Assembly: GCA_027382625.1 (NCBI GenBank)
Contig: JAJKFJ010020874.1
Span: 170,702 to 234,701, forward strand
DNA length: 64,000 nucleotides
From: Tetmemena sp. SeJ-2015
Lineage: Eukaryota > Ciliophora > Spirotrichea > Sporadotrichida > Oxytrichidae
Reading direction: 5' to 3'
The notes under the pieces are model-generated. The model did not search any database. It was not told the DNA's origin and was given only the letters and a program-made list of their open reading frames with translations. Positions 37,401-48,234 of the stretch are shown here, piece after piece; the first letter of the stretch is position 1; each line of letters starts with the position of its first letter. A program made the position numbers and the translations under genes.

Positions 37401-40161
37401 AGATTAAATTAAAATGGAGCTAATTCTTACATTTGATTGGATTATAATCCATTGCCTTTTAGTCTTCAATATTCTTTCTTTTGTGAATTCATTCGCAGGA
37501 TTCAAAATTATCATCTTTTGTTTTTAAGAACATGAAGATCGCATGATAAGGAAAGCAAACTGAGAATGTAAAATAATTTGATATTTATTTTATATTTACT
37601 CAAATGAGAAAAACCAATCTAAATTTCAATTTTATGGAAGATTTCTTTTTAGAATTTTAGACTTTTATAAATAAAATTATTTTTACAAAATAAATCATAA
37701 TTCTCTTTCGATTATCTTAATCTCTCCATCAGAGACTTCCCTGCATAAGCCTTAAAATCACATTACTTTCAAATTTAAATCTTTTAATGGGATAAAGAAG
37801 ATAATACTCACTATAAAACTAGAAATTATAAGCTTATTCATTTACAAAAGTTGAAAATAATCAGAAAGATTAATATTTCATAATAGTTTCTTTTAAATTC
37901 TTATATATATGATATATGCGCTTTATTATATTATTTTAGTTTTTATTGTCACAGCTAAGTGCAGCTTTGAGATACCTGCATGTAGAAAAGAGAGTAGTTC
38001 ATAGGGATTTAGCTCCCTCTAATATTTTACTTGATGGAGACTTTAACATCAAACTTGCAGATTTCGGTCTTGCCAAAAAATGGGGCACTCAATCTCAGAG
38101 TGTGATGAAATCGTTTGTCGGAACTATACTTTACTCCTGTCCTGAGATAGTGCAGTCCTAACCTTACACTGAAAAGGCTGATAAACCCACACTAAAATAA
38201 CTTAATAGAGGAAATTACTTTAAGAGTTTATTTGGTCTTTAGGATGCATCATATATGAGAAATTTGAAAATATGGTATAAAAACATAACGAAAAAATAAT
38301 AAAACAATTTAAATGAAAAAACATTGAAGTGCATATTTTTATCGTAATCTATTTACCGAGATAATTAATCAGTTATTTAGTAAATTTCTTTATACATTTA
38401 ATGAGCTACTGACGTTCAGCTAGCCATTTAGCGCAGGAAATCCTTTGACAGTTGCTAAAAAGATAGTAGACGGGGATTATGAGCCATTAACAGATGATTT
38501 CTATTCCCCCATGTTGATTGGAGTTATTAGAAAGACAATGATATCAGATCCTAAAAAGCGCCCTAATATTTTGGAATTGTGCAGCATGATGGTCCCAGTG
38601 CTGATGAAGCAAATGGATGAACTAAGAATAAGAGACGACAAAAATACAAGAGAGATCTGCTACATGAAAGACAGACTCAAAATATTTGAGGGCTCCTCTG
38701 CCTCTGGCTTCAAAGGATTTAATGGGGTACAGATCCCTGGTCAAACTGTCATGAATCAAACTCAGATCAATAGTAGGCTTTAAGCAACATCAAATGACTT
38801 TAAAATAGTTAACATGAATCCTGATAATCTCAAGAAACTTAACTAAGATCCAGTCTCAAACATTCTTCAAACTGTTATTTCCAAATCAAAATTATTTTAT
38901 TTCTATCTATCTATGTGTTCTATAAAATTATTTTAATTTAGAATGGGGTATAGGGACTAGTACTTACTATTCTCTCTGTTTATTTTGAGTATAATACTTT
39001 GATATCTTTGCATGCCTGTTACATTTTATCCCCAGTTTGGAGATGTCATCCCGTCCTGTAATGTGTATTTAACTTGGACAAATCACTTTACTTTTTGTAT
39101 GGAGTATTAAAAAAATCTTCAAACTTTGAAAATAAGAATTGTACTTAATTTATCTAATAATTAATAGCTACTTAATGATAAACTTAAGGTTATTTTTTTA
39201 TTCTAAAATATATTTAAATAAATAAGAATAAAATCCAGAATAATCTTTATAAATTTAGAATTAATTTTAATATAAAATGCCAATAAAATAAATGAAAAAT
39301 AATATTTGATGCAGCTTCAAATCCATCTAAAATAGGCATGATGGTACGAGAACGTTCCCTAATTGCAAGAATTAATAAAATGGTACCTTTAAATGGTTTT
39401 CAATTATTGGCCGACAAGAAGCATCGGCAGTACTATTAGATATGGGCTTACTCCTTATGGAGCCGCTGTCTGCTATCTAACAGATAAAGTCAACTACATC
39501 AGTAAAGAGATAACAATTGACAAGTTTTTGAAAAATCCGGGCTGAACGAGCAACTGTCATAGACTTCAACAGAGTTGTAAGAAGAGAAAACATTGAGGAA
39601 GCATCGGTGCAAGGAACTGCAGGCTACTTCCCATAGAGACAGACTTGGCTCAACGGTTCAGTGCAGTGGGACATTTGGTCTATAGTTGCAATCATACTTG
39701 AATGCGATATGAAACCAGAGGAATACTACTAGTGTGAAAGTGAAGATGATGCAATATAATTCAGCAATATTGTAAGAGACAAGTACACAAATTATTCTCA
39801 CTTTCTTATCATATTCTGGGGTTTTGGGTTTTGAATGCCGCTCTATCTACCCATTATAATGAATTAATTTAGCAATAATAAACTTCAGTTTATAACTTTC
39901 TTGCCTCCAACGTTGAAGAAAGATCTGAAGCAAATCCACATAGAAAATTTCTACAGGCAACTCTACGGAAAGAACTCAAATGGGAACTCAATTAAGAATG
40001 AGCTTCAAAAGCTCATAAACTGCTCAAGAGAAAACTTAACTATAGGAGGTCAGCAGCCTCAATCTTTGAAGGGCGTTACTTATGAAGTTCTTAGCTAGAT
40101 GATTGAAGATGTTTTAAGAGATAACGGATTCTATTCAACTGCTTAAAATTCATCTGATTGA
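34437..40161 (+). CDS. NEK10: NEK10-like protein kinase with armadillo region
   Basis: ATG 34437. An armadillo-like helical N-terminus (about 34900-36300; e.g. VRLSILVCFQTLTSDDYD, MLTILTNLSLNDQNN, LHCLRALRFLYSVEKNRKAF) precedes the kinase domain. It has the glycine loop GKGAFGSVY (36567 on), AMKEI, HPNITKYFTSF, RVVHRDLAPSNILL (HRD about 37999) and DFGLAKKWG (38059). It continues through [31 protein letters not shown]. The C-terminus (LPPTLKKDLKQIHIENFYRQ, then GVTYEVLSQMIEDVLRDNGF) matches the tail of animal NEK10. This order (ARM, kinase, tail) identifies NEK10 and not other NEKs. At least three IESs and a roughly 1-kb break in the kinase domain interrupt it. Active-site residues look intact. 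A role in cilia is inferred. Confidence 0.88.
36912..37938 (+). other. about 1-kb AT-rich interruption inside NEK10 kinase
   Basis: Separates SLADFILSQSEKKQKVKE from LLSQLSAALRYLHVEKR, sequences normally about a dozen residues apart. It is very AT-rich with no coding content I can see. A GT-AG reading (about 36917-37938) joins in frame, but an intron this long is unusual here. No convincing pointer pair was found. IES or intron undecided; boundaries approximate. Confidence 0.6.
38182..38228 (+). other. IES, TA-bounded, 47 nt (NEK10)
   Basis: TA at 38182-38183 and 38229-38230. Excision joins EKAD to [10 protein letters not shown], kinase subdomain IX, exactly as in NEK10 relatives. Confidence 0.85.
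38255..38400 (+). other. IES, ATGAG pointer, 146 nt (NEK10)
   Basis: ATGAG at 38255-38259 and 38401-38405. Excision gives CIIYELLTFSQPFSAGNPL in frame, matching the expected kinase sequence. The element is AT-rich with multiple stops. Confidence 0.88.
39531..39835 (+). pseudogene. foreign kinase-like fragment nested in NEK10 insertion
   Basis: Open frame with TAG-Gln codons. It contains a degenerate DFG region (ATVIDFNRVVRREN, about 39550), an activation-segment end GTAGYFPQRQTWLNGS and subdomain IX WDIWSIVAIILECDM. No HRD or N-lobe is present. DFG is DFN here. It could be a displaced coding segment (MDS) of another kinase gene, a germline pseudogene, or an exon captured in an eliminated element. 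It ends in the G4T4 tract. Upstream, 39340-39530 also looks weakly coding. Confidence 0.5.
39818..39833 (+). repeat. telomere-like G4T4G3T4G tract
   Basis: Reads GGGGTTTTGGGTTTTG. Hypotrich telomeres are (G4T4)n, and the C4A4 motif also caps some germline transposons. It lies at the 3' end of the nested kinase fragment and inside the putative eliminated segment. It is one and a half imperfect repeats, so chance is possible in AT-rich DNA. Confidence 0.5.
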
Positions 40162-40441
40162 AATAACCTTTATAATTTTACTCGATTTTAAAGTACAGAG
40201 AGAGATATAAAAAGATAGAGATCCTAAGTTTGTTAGGATCTGAAGTGATGCAAAGTTCGTCTTCATTTATTTTAATATTTAGCTGTTATCAACCTCCGCA
40301 ATTTATAATAAAATTTAAGCACTCTAACTTCATTTAGGAAATTTTTTCTTTCACTCTTCTGATGAGATATTCAATTCGTGGAATACTTACTGTCTCGCAC
40401 TCTAAATTTATAAATTAAAATATTCTTGGCACTACAACAAA

Positions 40442-41143
40442 ATGGAAAGATCACAAGGAACAGGAAACAATCCCTTCTTTAAGACTGTCAATAACGGCTA
40501 TGGTGAATCATGGCAAGCTAGCAATGGAGTTGATCCTAGACAGCTTCAGGAAACTCCAGAGTATAAGGATTTGGTAAGTTTCATTTCGAAAGAGATTGAA
40601 TAACCATGATAAGCTAAAAAATTTCATGGAAAAAATAAGGTCGTTACATTTGAACGCTACTTTCTTATTTTCAAGGACTAATCATAAAATCTAGGGAGAA
40701 AGAGAACTGGCTTTGAAAAACTCTCTTAGGACTTACAAGCACGAAGTTTTGAAGGAGATGAGAGACAATGGAGAATTGGATACTCAGATCTATGATAGGA
40801 TTAAGCAGGACATGACTGCAGTTAAAAAGCAATCTGTTATTCCCAAGGATTTCCCATCTGCAAATCAAGAGATGAGCTACCCAGAGCCAGGCCTCAATAT
40901 TGGAAACCTTCTATACAGAACTTCAAACATGAACTATGGTAACACTAAGCCTTCTTCTCAAGACCTTCCAAGTAAGAATCCTTCTCATTCAACTCTTTAA
41001 TACAAATTCTAAATATTTTTCTAGATAAATATTACCCCCGAAGCGTAGATTTCACTAAAAACTTCTTGGGAGGTAACTTCCACGACACTGGTCTGAATAC
41101 CACCTAAACTCCAAGCAGAGTGCATGCAAACTTTGATTAGTGA
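40442..41143 (+). CDS. PIERCE-like ciliary microtubule inner protein
   Basis: ATG 40442 (MERSQGTGNNPFFKTVNNGY) to TGA 41141-41143. Introns: about 40573-40690 and 40968-41024. The C-terminal third reads NLLYRTSNMNYG, then KYYPRSVDFTKNFLGG and HDTGLNTTQTPSRVH. This resembles the YRTSN-YG ... FT ... GLNT-SRVH signature I know from PIERCE1/2 proteins of axonemal doublet microtubules. The middle is a charged helix (LRTYKHEVLKEMRDNGELD). The family match rests on short motifs, so moderate confidence. An axonemal role is inferred. Confidence 0.6.
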
Positions 41144-41209
41144 ATAAATAATGTTCCACAATTGGATTATAAGTTGTATTTAAAAGAATTTTCTCAAACT
41201 TTTAGAATT

Positions 41210-41655
41210 TGGAGTGAATTATTTTATAGTTAGGATCTTAGAAGCCCATTCAGCTTTTTCCTGCTGTCTGTGTTGGGAACTAGCTTTACTTACTTGGCGC
41301 AGTTTCTGAGTAAGGATGAAGAGAGTTTGAGGGCTGTGATAGCTACGATAGAAGTGGGTTCAATATTTTTAGTGTGGCAGATCTTGAATAATAAAGTTGT
41401 CTTCTTGAGCTTTGTTGTAGCTTACTCGTTTCTATCCTACTTGGCATGGGCACTCATTATGCTAATTACCTCACGCCTATCAACCCCCATATCCCAAGTT
41501 TTCCCTTTTTAATAGCCTTGAGTTATCAAGCCATGGAATTCATCAAGGATAATTACCCAAAAAACAACAACAGGGTTAGAGAAAAACTTTTTTACCCCGG
41601 GTTTCCCATTTTGAAAAAAAGAGGAGACAGAATTGTATTGGGAACTCAGAGATGA
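41210..41655 (+). CDS. multi-pass membrane protein, partial
   Basis: Open frame with Gln recoding, giving SPFSFFLLSVLGTSFTYLAQ, then IATIEVGSIFLVWQIL and VVFLSFVVAYSFLSYLAWAL: three to four hydrophobic helices. The frame then shifts near 41490-41520 to LIALSYQAMEFIKDNYPKNN and ends where the anomalous homopolymer-rich region begins. The start is not found. No family recognised. The frameshift may share the cause of the adjoining anomaly. Confidence 0.5.
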
Positions 41656-44400
41656 TGGCCACTTCCACAAACAATCAAATAATTAGAATAGCACATACAG
41701 TTTCTATGGGGTTTTTTTTCATCACCTTGCTGCAACTGTAAATATTACTTCTACCAATACGGGGCTTTGCCCCCAGTAATTTAGTGGATGTTCTCTATTC
41801 AAAACCCCAAATTTTAAAAAAAAATTTTTATTTAAAATTTTTTTTGTAAATTAAAATGTGAAAAGAATTTATTAAATTTTAAAAAATTTTAAGGGTGCAA
41901 AATTAAAAATTTTTTTGTTTCCCTTTTTAAAAAAATTTCTCCGAAAAAAATTTGGGGTTTAACCCAATTTTACATTTGTTTTAAATAATTTAAAAAAAAT
42001 AGCCCCAAAATTTCCCTGCAATTTTAAAATTTTTATTTCCCCCCTTCCCGGCATTTGGTTTCCCACTGTGGATTTTTTCTGCCCATACCTTAAAGAACAA
42101 AAACAATCTTATTTTTTATTTGCAATCTGAAAACCAAAGAATGGATACATTTCTTTTCGAAAAGAAAGAGACAATTAGGAAAAAGCCCCGTTTCATTTAG
42201 CCCTTCACCATACTTACCCCTTTTTTTAAAAAAAAATTAATTTTTTTTATGGTTTTCTTTAAAAATTTAAATTTTAATTAAAAAAAAAAGTTTTCTTAAA
42301 ATTAACAATGGATAGAAATTTTAAAATTTTTTTCCCTTTTTAAAAATTTTTTGTATCCATAATTCAATTGAAAATAAGGGTTCCGATTTTTTTTACTCCA
42401 TTTGAAAAACCCTTAAAGAATTTTTTCATTTAACCCTACCCCCTAAAAATTGCATTAAAAAAAAATCTTTTTTTACCCCATTAAATAAATGTTTTTTAAA
42501 CTTTTTGTTTAAAAACTTAAATTTTCTTAAAAAATTCCCTGACTTTGGAATTTTTAAAAAATTTTTTTCAATTGAATTAATAAATTTAAAATTTTTACCC
42601 CCAATTTTTTATTTAAAGTTTTAAGTTTTTAAACACTGCTGCTATGGGAATTAATTAAACACGTTAAAAATTTATAAAATTTTTTAAAAATTCTCTTTGC
42701 AAAATTAATTTAAGGGGGAAAACCGGTTTTTAAAAGCTTCCCCCCTTTTGCAAAATTTTTTTTTTTTAAAAAAGTTTTTCTTCTCTTTTTCCCCCTTTGG
42801 AAAAGGGTTTTTATTCTGAAACAAAAAGTTAAATCGATTTGTGGGAAGTCTTTGCCCCAAAAAAGGTAAAAATAGAAAAAAGAGCCAAAATAAATTAACT
42901 CTACGACTATAAATTCATCTGACAGAGAACACTGGCAGTAAAAAAGGATGTGCAGAAAAAATTAACTTTTAAATTTTTAATTTTACTTTATTTATTTGCA
43001 AGTGAAATATGATGATAATTTTAAGTCCTGTAAGCTTTTCATTGTTTTTTTTGAAAGATATATAGTTTTTAAAAAATTTAAAAAATTACAAATTAAAAAA
43101 TTTTCCCGAATAGAAAGAAATCAGAAAAGTATCGTAGATTTAATTCAAAACATCCCCTCGAAAAACATTCTAAAAACCCTAAGAAGATAGAGGCTAATTC
43201 TCCTAAGATTTAATTAAATTTATACCCATTTTTAAAAAACTAAAATTTTTTTTGCATAAGAAAAAATTAATTTTAAAAAAATTTTTTGCTTTTATATTTT
43301 TTTAAATTTTAAAATTAAAATTTAAAAAAATCCCATTTTTAAAAAGGGTGAAATGATAAGAAAATTTAAATTTAAAGTTTTCTGTTGTTTTTTATTTTTT
43401 AAATTTTATTTAATTTTTAAATAAATGCTTGATAGAATTTGGGGTTTAAATTTTAAAAAAAAATAAAATTGTTTTAAAAAAATTTTTTGCTAAATTTTTT
43501 TTTTTCTCATTTTATAATTTCAATTTATTATAAAATTTTTTTTAGTAAAACCTTTACTATTTTTAATATCTATTTCCCAAAATTGCTAAATTAAATTTCG
43601 ACTTTTTAAAAAAAAAAAAATAGATTTTAAAAGCAAAAGGGAACGTTTGTATAAAATTTTAAGGAAACAGTGATGCCTGGCTCCTTTCCTTCTTGGGGAA
43701 ATTGGTGTAGTTTTCATCGCCACAGCCCGTCCCCTTCCCTTTTCCCAAAATTGTTAGACCCGCTTTTTCCAAATCTAGTCTCAAAATCAGTGTTTTAAGA
43801 TTTTTTAATTTTCAAATTCATTAAAAAATAGGTCCAAGTGCGAAAAATTAAAAACCCCCCCCACAGGCCCTAACCCTCTTGCTCGTAATTCCCAATCTTA
43901 GGGTTTTTACCCCTCCCCGGGGAAATTGCGAGTTTCTAGTAAAAACGTGGGGTGCCTTAAAGCTCCCCAACCCGGCAAGTTTTCTCTCAATCCATAAATA
44001 AACCAATCCCAAATCCCCATCCAAAAAAATCATATAATCATCATTAGCTGCTTCAAATTATAAAGAATAATTTCATCTGTGGAATTCATATTGATAACCT
44101 TTTTACTTACTGGGGATACTAATCGTTGTGAGGAGTTTGATTATAGGCGTTATTGACTCCTCTGAAGGAGTGAGGGTAGTGGAACTAATTCATGTTTCTG
44201 GAAGCCAACAGAGAGCTATTAGGGAAGGTGCGTCTCAGCTGCACTGATAAAACTGAATTCCTTTTTGACTTTATAATTAATTATAATTTAATCACTATGT
44301 TCTCTCTCAGCAGAGAGAATTAGTGAATAAAGAGTTGCGCTTAAATAAACGGTAATATACAAATTTAAAATATAACGAAATTTAAAAATTTTTAATTTTA
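41656..44400. other. anomalous homopolymer-run region
   Basis: About 2.7 kb composed largely of runs of A, T and, unusually, also C and G (for example CCCCC, GGGG, AAAAAAAA), often as AAAATTTT-like blocks. Short normal-looking islands occur (about 42100-42170, 43670-43760, 44040-44330). C3-5A3-5 and G4T3-4 combinations are common. I see no convincing gene. It may be a low-quality assembled stretch with inflated homopolymers or an unusual eliminated spacer. It begins in one gene's 3' end and reaches the 5' part of the next. Confidence 0.55.
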
Positions 44401-44424
44401 AGACCCCTCAAACAAAAGTTTAAT

Positions 44425-47400
44425 CAGCCCGCAGTAGCAAATGCTTGATAAATGGAGCCTACACAAATATGGGTCCTACCCTTTTTATTACCCCAAAAAT
44501 TAATAGAATTGGGGTTTTAAACCCTAATCCCGCCCCCCATGAAACAAGGCAAAACCCAGTAGCACCCCAAACCCCCTGCAACCCAAACCCGTCTAAACCT
44601 TTAAACCCCGAGGAGAACTTCAAACCCTCAAATTAGTTTGCAAAAGGCACCCCAAGATCAAAATGTTGACTCAAACGCTCAGACTTAATAATCTTGTCCT
44701 CAAGTAAATTTATGCAACTTAATGCTGTTAGATCATTCAACCCCTCATTTTAAAAAATTTTGTGATAAAATTCTTTAAATTAATTTTTGTTAAAAATTTA
44801 GGAGAAGATTAATTTTGGACCCAAAAAGGGGAAGGGGACGGTTATTAAATACACAAAAGGCAGATTCCTTGGAAAGGTAATACTCCCTTAAAAAGTATTT
44901 TAAAAAGGTTTATATTAAAACCCTTTTTGGGTTATAACTTTTTGAACAGGGAGGTTTCGCAAAGTGCTATGAGTTCAAATATTTGGAACCTCAAAATAAC
45001 TAGCAAAAGAACAGAGTATTTGCGGTCAAAGTCGTCCCCAAGGCAAGCCTCACCAGAACTAAGGCTAGACAAAAGGTATAACACATTTTTATTGAAAACT
45101 GATTAATGTTTTAGTTGACTAGTGAGATAAAGATCCACAATCCTTAAGCAACGAATTTGTGGTGCAGTTTGACAGATACTTTGAGGACAAAGAAAATGTC
45201 TATATTCTGCTCGAAATCTGCCAAAATTAGTCACTAAATGAGCTAGTCAAGAGGAGAAAGAGACTCACCGAACTTGAAGCACAGTGTTACCTTCTTCAAC
45301 TGATTAGAGCGACTGAATATCTCCACAAATTCAAAGTCATCCATAGAGAGTAAAAATAGCTGTTCTCATTTTCACTATAGTTTGAAGCTTGGAAACTTAT
45401 TCCTGTCAGAGAGAATGCAACTCAAAGTTGGAGATTTCGGACTGGCTGCAAAAGTAATGTTTGAAGGAGAGAAGAAGAGAACCATTTGCGGAACACCAAA
45501 CTATATTGCTCCTGAAATTTTAGACTCCAAAATTGGTCATTCTTACGAAGTCGATTACTGGTCAATTGGAGTTATCCTCTACACTCTTCTCTATGGAAGA
45601 CCTCCTTTCGAATCTCCCGAAGTCAAGTATAATCATCATCTATATTTAAACTTAGTAAGGATTATTTATAAACGTACAAGAAGATTAAAGCAAATATTTA
45701 TCAATTTCCAGACACAGTCCAAATTTCAGATCAAGCCAAAGACTTTATCAGGAAGCTGTTGATTACTGAGCCATCACAAAGGATGAATCTTAAGGAAATG
45801 ATGTCCCATGATTTTCTGAATGTGAACAAGGTGCCTGAGTTTATGCCAATCTCAACACTTGTTTGTCCTCCCTCGCAAACTTTTACCAAACAGTATCTGA
45901 ACCAAACCACTGACATCCCTATGTCAGCTGGATTTAACTCTACTATTTCTCACATACCTATTGGCTATTAAAATCTTTAGACGGCAAGAACTCCCACAAA
46001 CTACGCTCTCAATTAAAACAAGAGGCAACTCGACACTTCAGGCAAAGAGACTCATAGGAATCAGATAGCCATGATGGATATGAATCAAGGCTTGCTAGCT
46101 ACTACCAGAGACCTCATAGGTATATCAGCTTATCAAACTTAGCAAGATGAGCTTAGGTCATAGAGAGAGCTCTATAGAACTCCCACCTACAGCTAACTCC
46201 AAAATCCTAAACTCAATAACTTTATCAATCCCAGCTAAAATCCAAGTCCGCAGGCAGTCAAGCCAGAAAATTAATTAGGAAGACTTTCTAGAGTAGAGAA
46301 ATCAGACCGCAAGTATGATATAAATACTTACTCAGGAAGACCAAGTACTTCTCCTTTCCAAAATGAGGCAGCTGCTACTATTTCAGATGTGGTCAAGTCG
46401 TAGACTTAAACTCCAAGAGGAGCAAATCCAGTCGACAGGAGACTCTCTTCTAATACTCAGTCTCACTCTTATAAGACAGAGGCAAGACAAGATATTAACC
46501 AATCTTAAAGTGAAAATCTTTCCCTTTCTAATTTTATCTCCCAATTTCAATCCTCCCTAAAACTTAGATTAAGTTAACAGGATAAATGAGAAAGAGAATA
46601 ATTATGCTGTCCTCGTTTAAGATAAGAACGTTCTGAGCAAACAGCCCTAATAAGTGCTTCGAGAATAACATATAAAGCAGATTGATAAACTTGAGTAAGG
46701 GTTGGCATAAAGTGGAGAGCCTATTGCGAAGATAGAGTTTACCAATGCTGCTCATTTTCCTTTGGAAAGCCTAGTTTATAGTGATAACTTGCAGTAGAAG
46801 ACTGAATTAATTGTGTAATATGTTGACTTCTCAAGCAAGTATGGCATGGGATACAAACTTTCTAATGGGCAGTACGGTGTGCTTTTCAATGACTCCACCA
46901 AAATCTTATCTCATTTTTGTCATGATAATCTTGTTGGACTCGAATCTTTTCCACTTTGACTACATTCAAAGAGGTTAACAAGGTCAAGAGGATGAAGTGC
47001 AGAACTTGAACTTCTTCAACTATCCTCCTGCAATTAATAAGAAGGTGATTCTGCTCTAGCACTTCAAAAGTTATCTTGACGGCAATCAGAAATTCAGACC
47101 TCTTGAGTTTAACTTTGACCCTCAAAATCCTCCTTTGAAGGTAACCTCAGGAACGCCAAGTTACCTCAAGAAGTGGAAGAGAGCAAAGAAGGCGATCTTG
47201 TTCAGACTTAGCAACAAAATCATTTAAACATCTATATTCTATTATCATTACTTTATATTTTTTAATATGTTTAGGTTCTGTTCCAAGACCAATCTGAGTT
47301 AATTCTGTGCAGTGGAAATGGGATAGTAACTTTCATCAGCTCCAAAAAGCAGATCAAGAAACTTCCTCTAAGCAGTGACTTAGAGAGCAAGGACCCAAGT

Positions 47401-48048
47401 ATGTATAAGCGACTTCAATATGCCAAAGAAATTCTAATTCAGATGATAAACAAGAGCGACCACAAGTAAGCTACTACTACTGCTGGTACTGTTACTTCAA
47501 GTCAAGTGGACAAGTAAATCTACAAAACAACTTAAAATCCACCCAAGACTGATCGAAACATGCACCAAATACTTGAAAGCACTCAGCAGCCTATGAGCTT
47601 GCTTAACTCTATATCGCAAAACTTCAGAAACAGTGACCTGCAAGCATAGCAGTCTCACAGGGCCACACTTGTACAACCTACAAACCAAACTATTGATCTA
47701 GTGAGTATGAAGCACTACACAAGCAAGCCATCTAGAGACTAGCAGTAGGATGTTTTCTAGTTCGATCCTTTCAGTACTACTATCAGTTAATCTAGTAAGC
47801 TAGCTACTCAGAGAACTGTCGACTACAAGCAAGAATAGCAGATAGCACAGTCTCATAGAGGATATGTAGACTCTCATTCCAACTTCATCAAAGACAAGAC
47901 CACTGATGCAGCATTGCAGTAACAGCATAATAGACTGTCGAATATACCTGCAAGGTAGTACTAACCTAGGGAACAGCAAATCAAAATTAGTGCTACCACC
48001 AACTAGTTCAACTCTACAAGGAGGATAGTAAAGTATGCCCACATGTGA
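44425..48048 (+). CDS. PLK: polo-like kinase (PLK1 type)
   Basis: Mitotic Ser/Thr kinase. Kinase domain: [14 protein letters not shown] (about 44860-44975, split by an intron), [27 protein letters not shown] (31-nt intron inside HRD), GDFGLAAKV (about 45430), [20 protein letters not shown]. Then [20 protein letters not shown]. Linker 45760-46780 is Ser/Gln-rich. Polo box 1: [20 protein letters not shown] then [21 protein letters not shown] after IES removal. Polo box 2: [20 protein letters not shown], then [14 protein letters not shown]. The Gln-rich tail ends at TGA 46-48 of 48.0 kb. A one-base loss near 45140 breaks [14 protein letters not shown]. The N-terminus lies in homopolymer-inflated sequence, so the start is provisional. 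Confidence 0.93.
46902..46926 (+). other. IES, AATCTT pointer, 25 nt (PLK)
   Basis: AATCTT at 46902-46907 and 46927-46932. Deleting 25 nt restores [21 protein letters not shown] of polo box 1. No splice-site pair is available. Confidence 0.9.
47223..47269 (+). other. IES, TTTA pointer, 47 nt (PLK)
   Basis: TTTA at 47223-47226 and 47270-47273. Excision gives [17 protein letters not shown] in frame, with TAG as Gln, in polo box 2. It lacks a GT donor at the required position. Confidence 0.8.
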
Positions 48049-48234
48049 ATTAGATATATAACATTTTAACTTGTAAATGTAGGTTAACTGAATTAATAGG
48101 TTATTGCTTTATTAATTTACTGATTCGATCACTTTACAGTTGCATATCTTATGAGATAAATACGAATAGGGTGAAGGTTAGATAAGATTAAATGATGGTT
48201 GTTTTGCGCCAACTTCTCTAAATAAAATGTGAGG

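Larger units (their letters stand above)
38886..39882 (+). other. about 1-kb IES-like insertion in NEK10 with nested coding-like DNA
   Basis: The flanks read DPVSNILQTVISK and LQFITFLPPTLKKD, adjacent in animal NEK10. AAA at 38883-38885 and 39880-39882 is a possible pointer; excision joins them in frame. Pointer choice is weak because it is only three A. Inside lie coding-like stretches unrelated to NEK10 and a telomere-like tract (separate entries). Confidence 0.7.

Noticed and set aside
41656..44400. Satellite or tandem repeat array
   Set aside because: No repeating unit is visible; the pattern is homopolymer runs of varying order and length.
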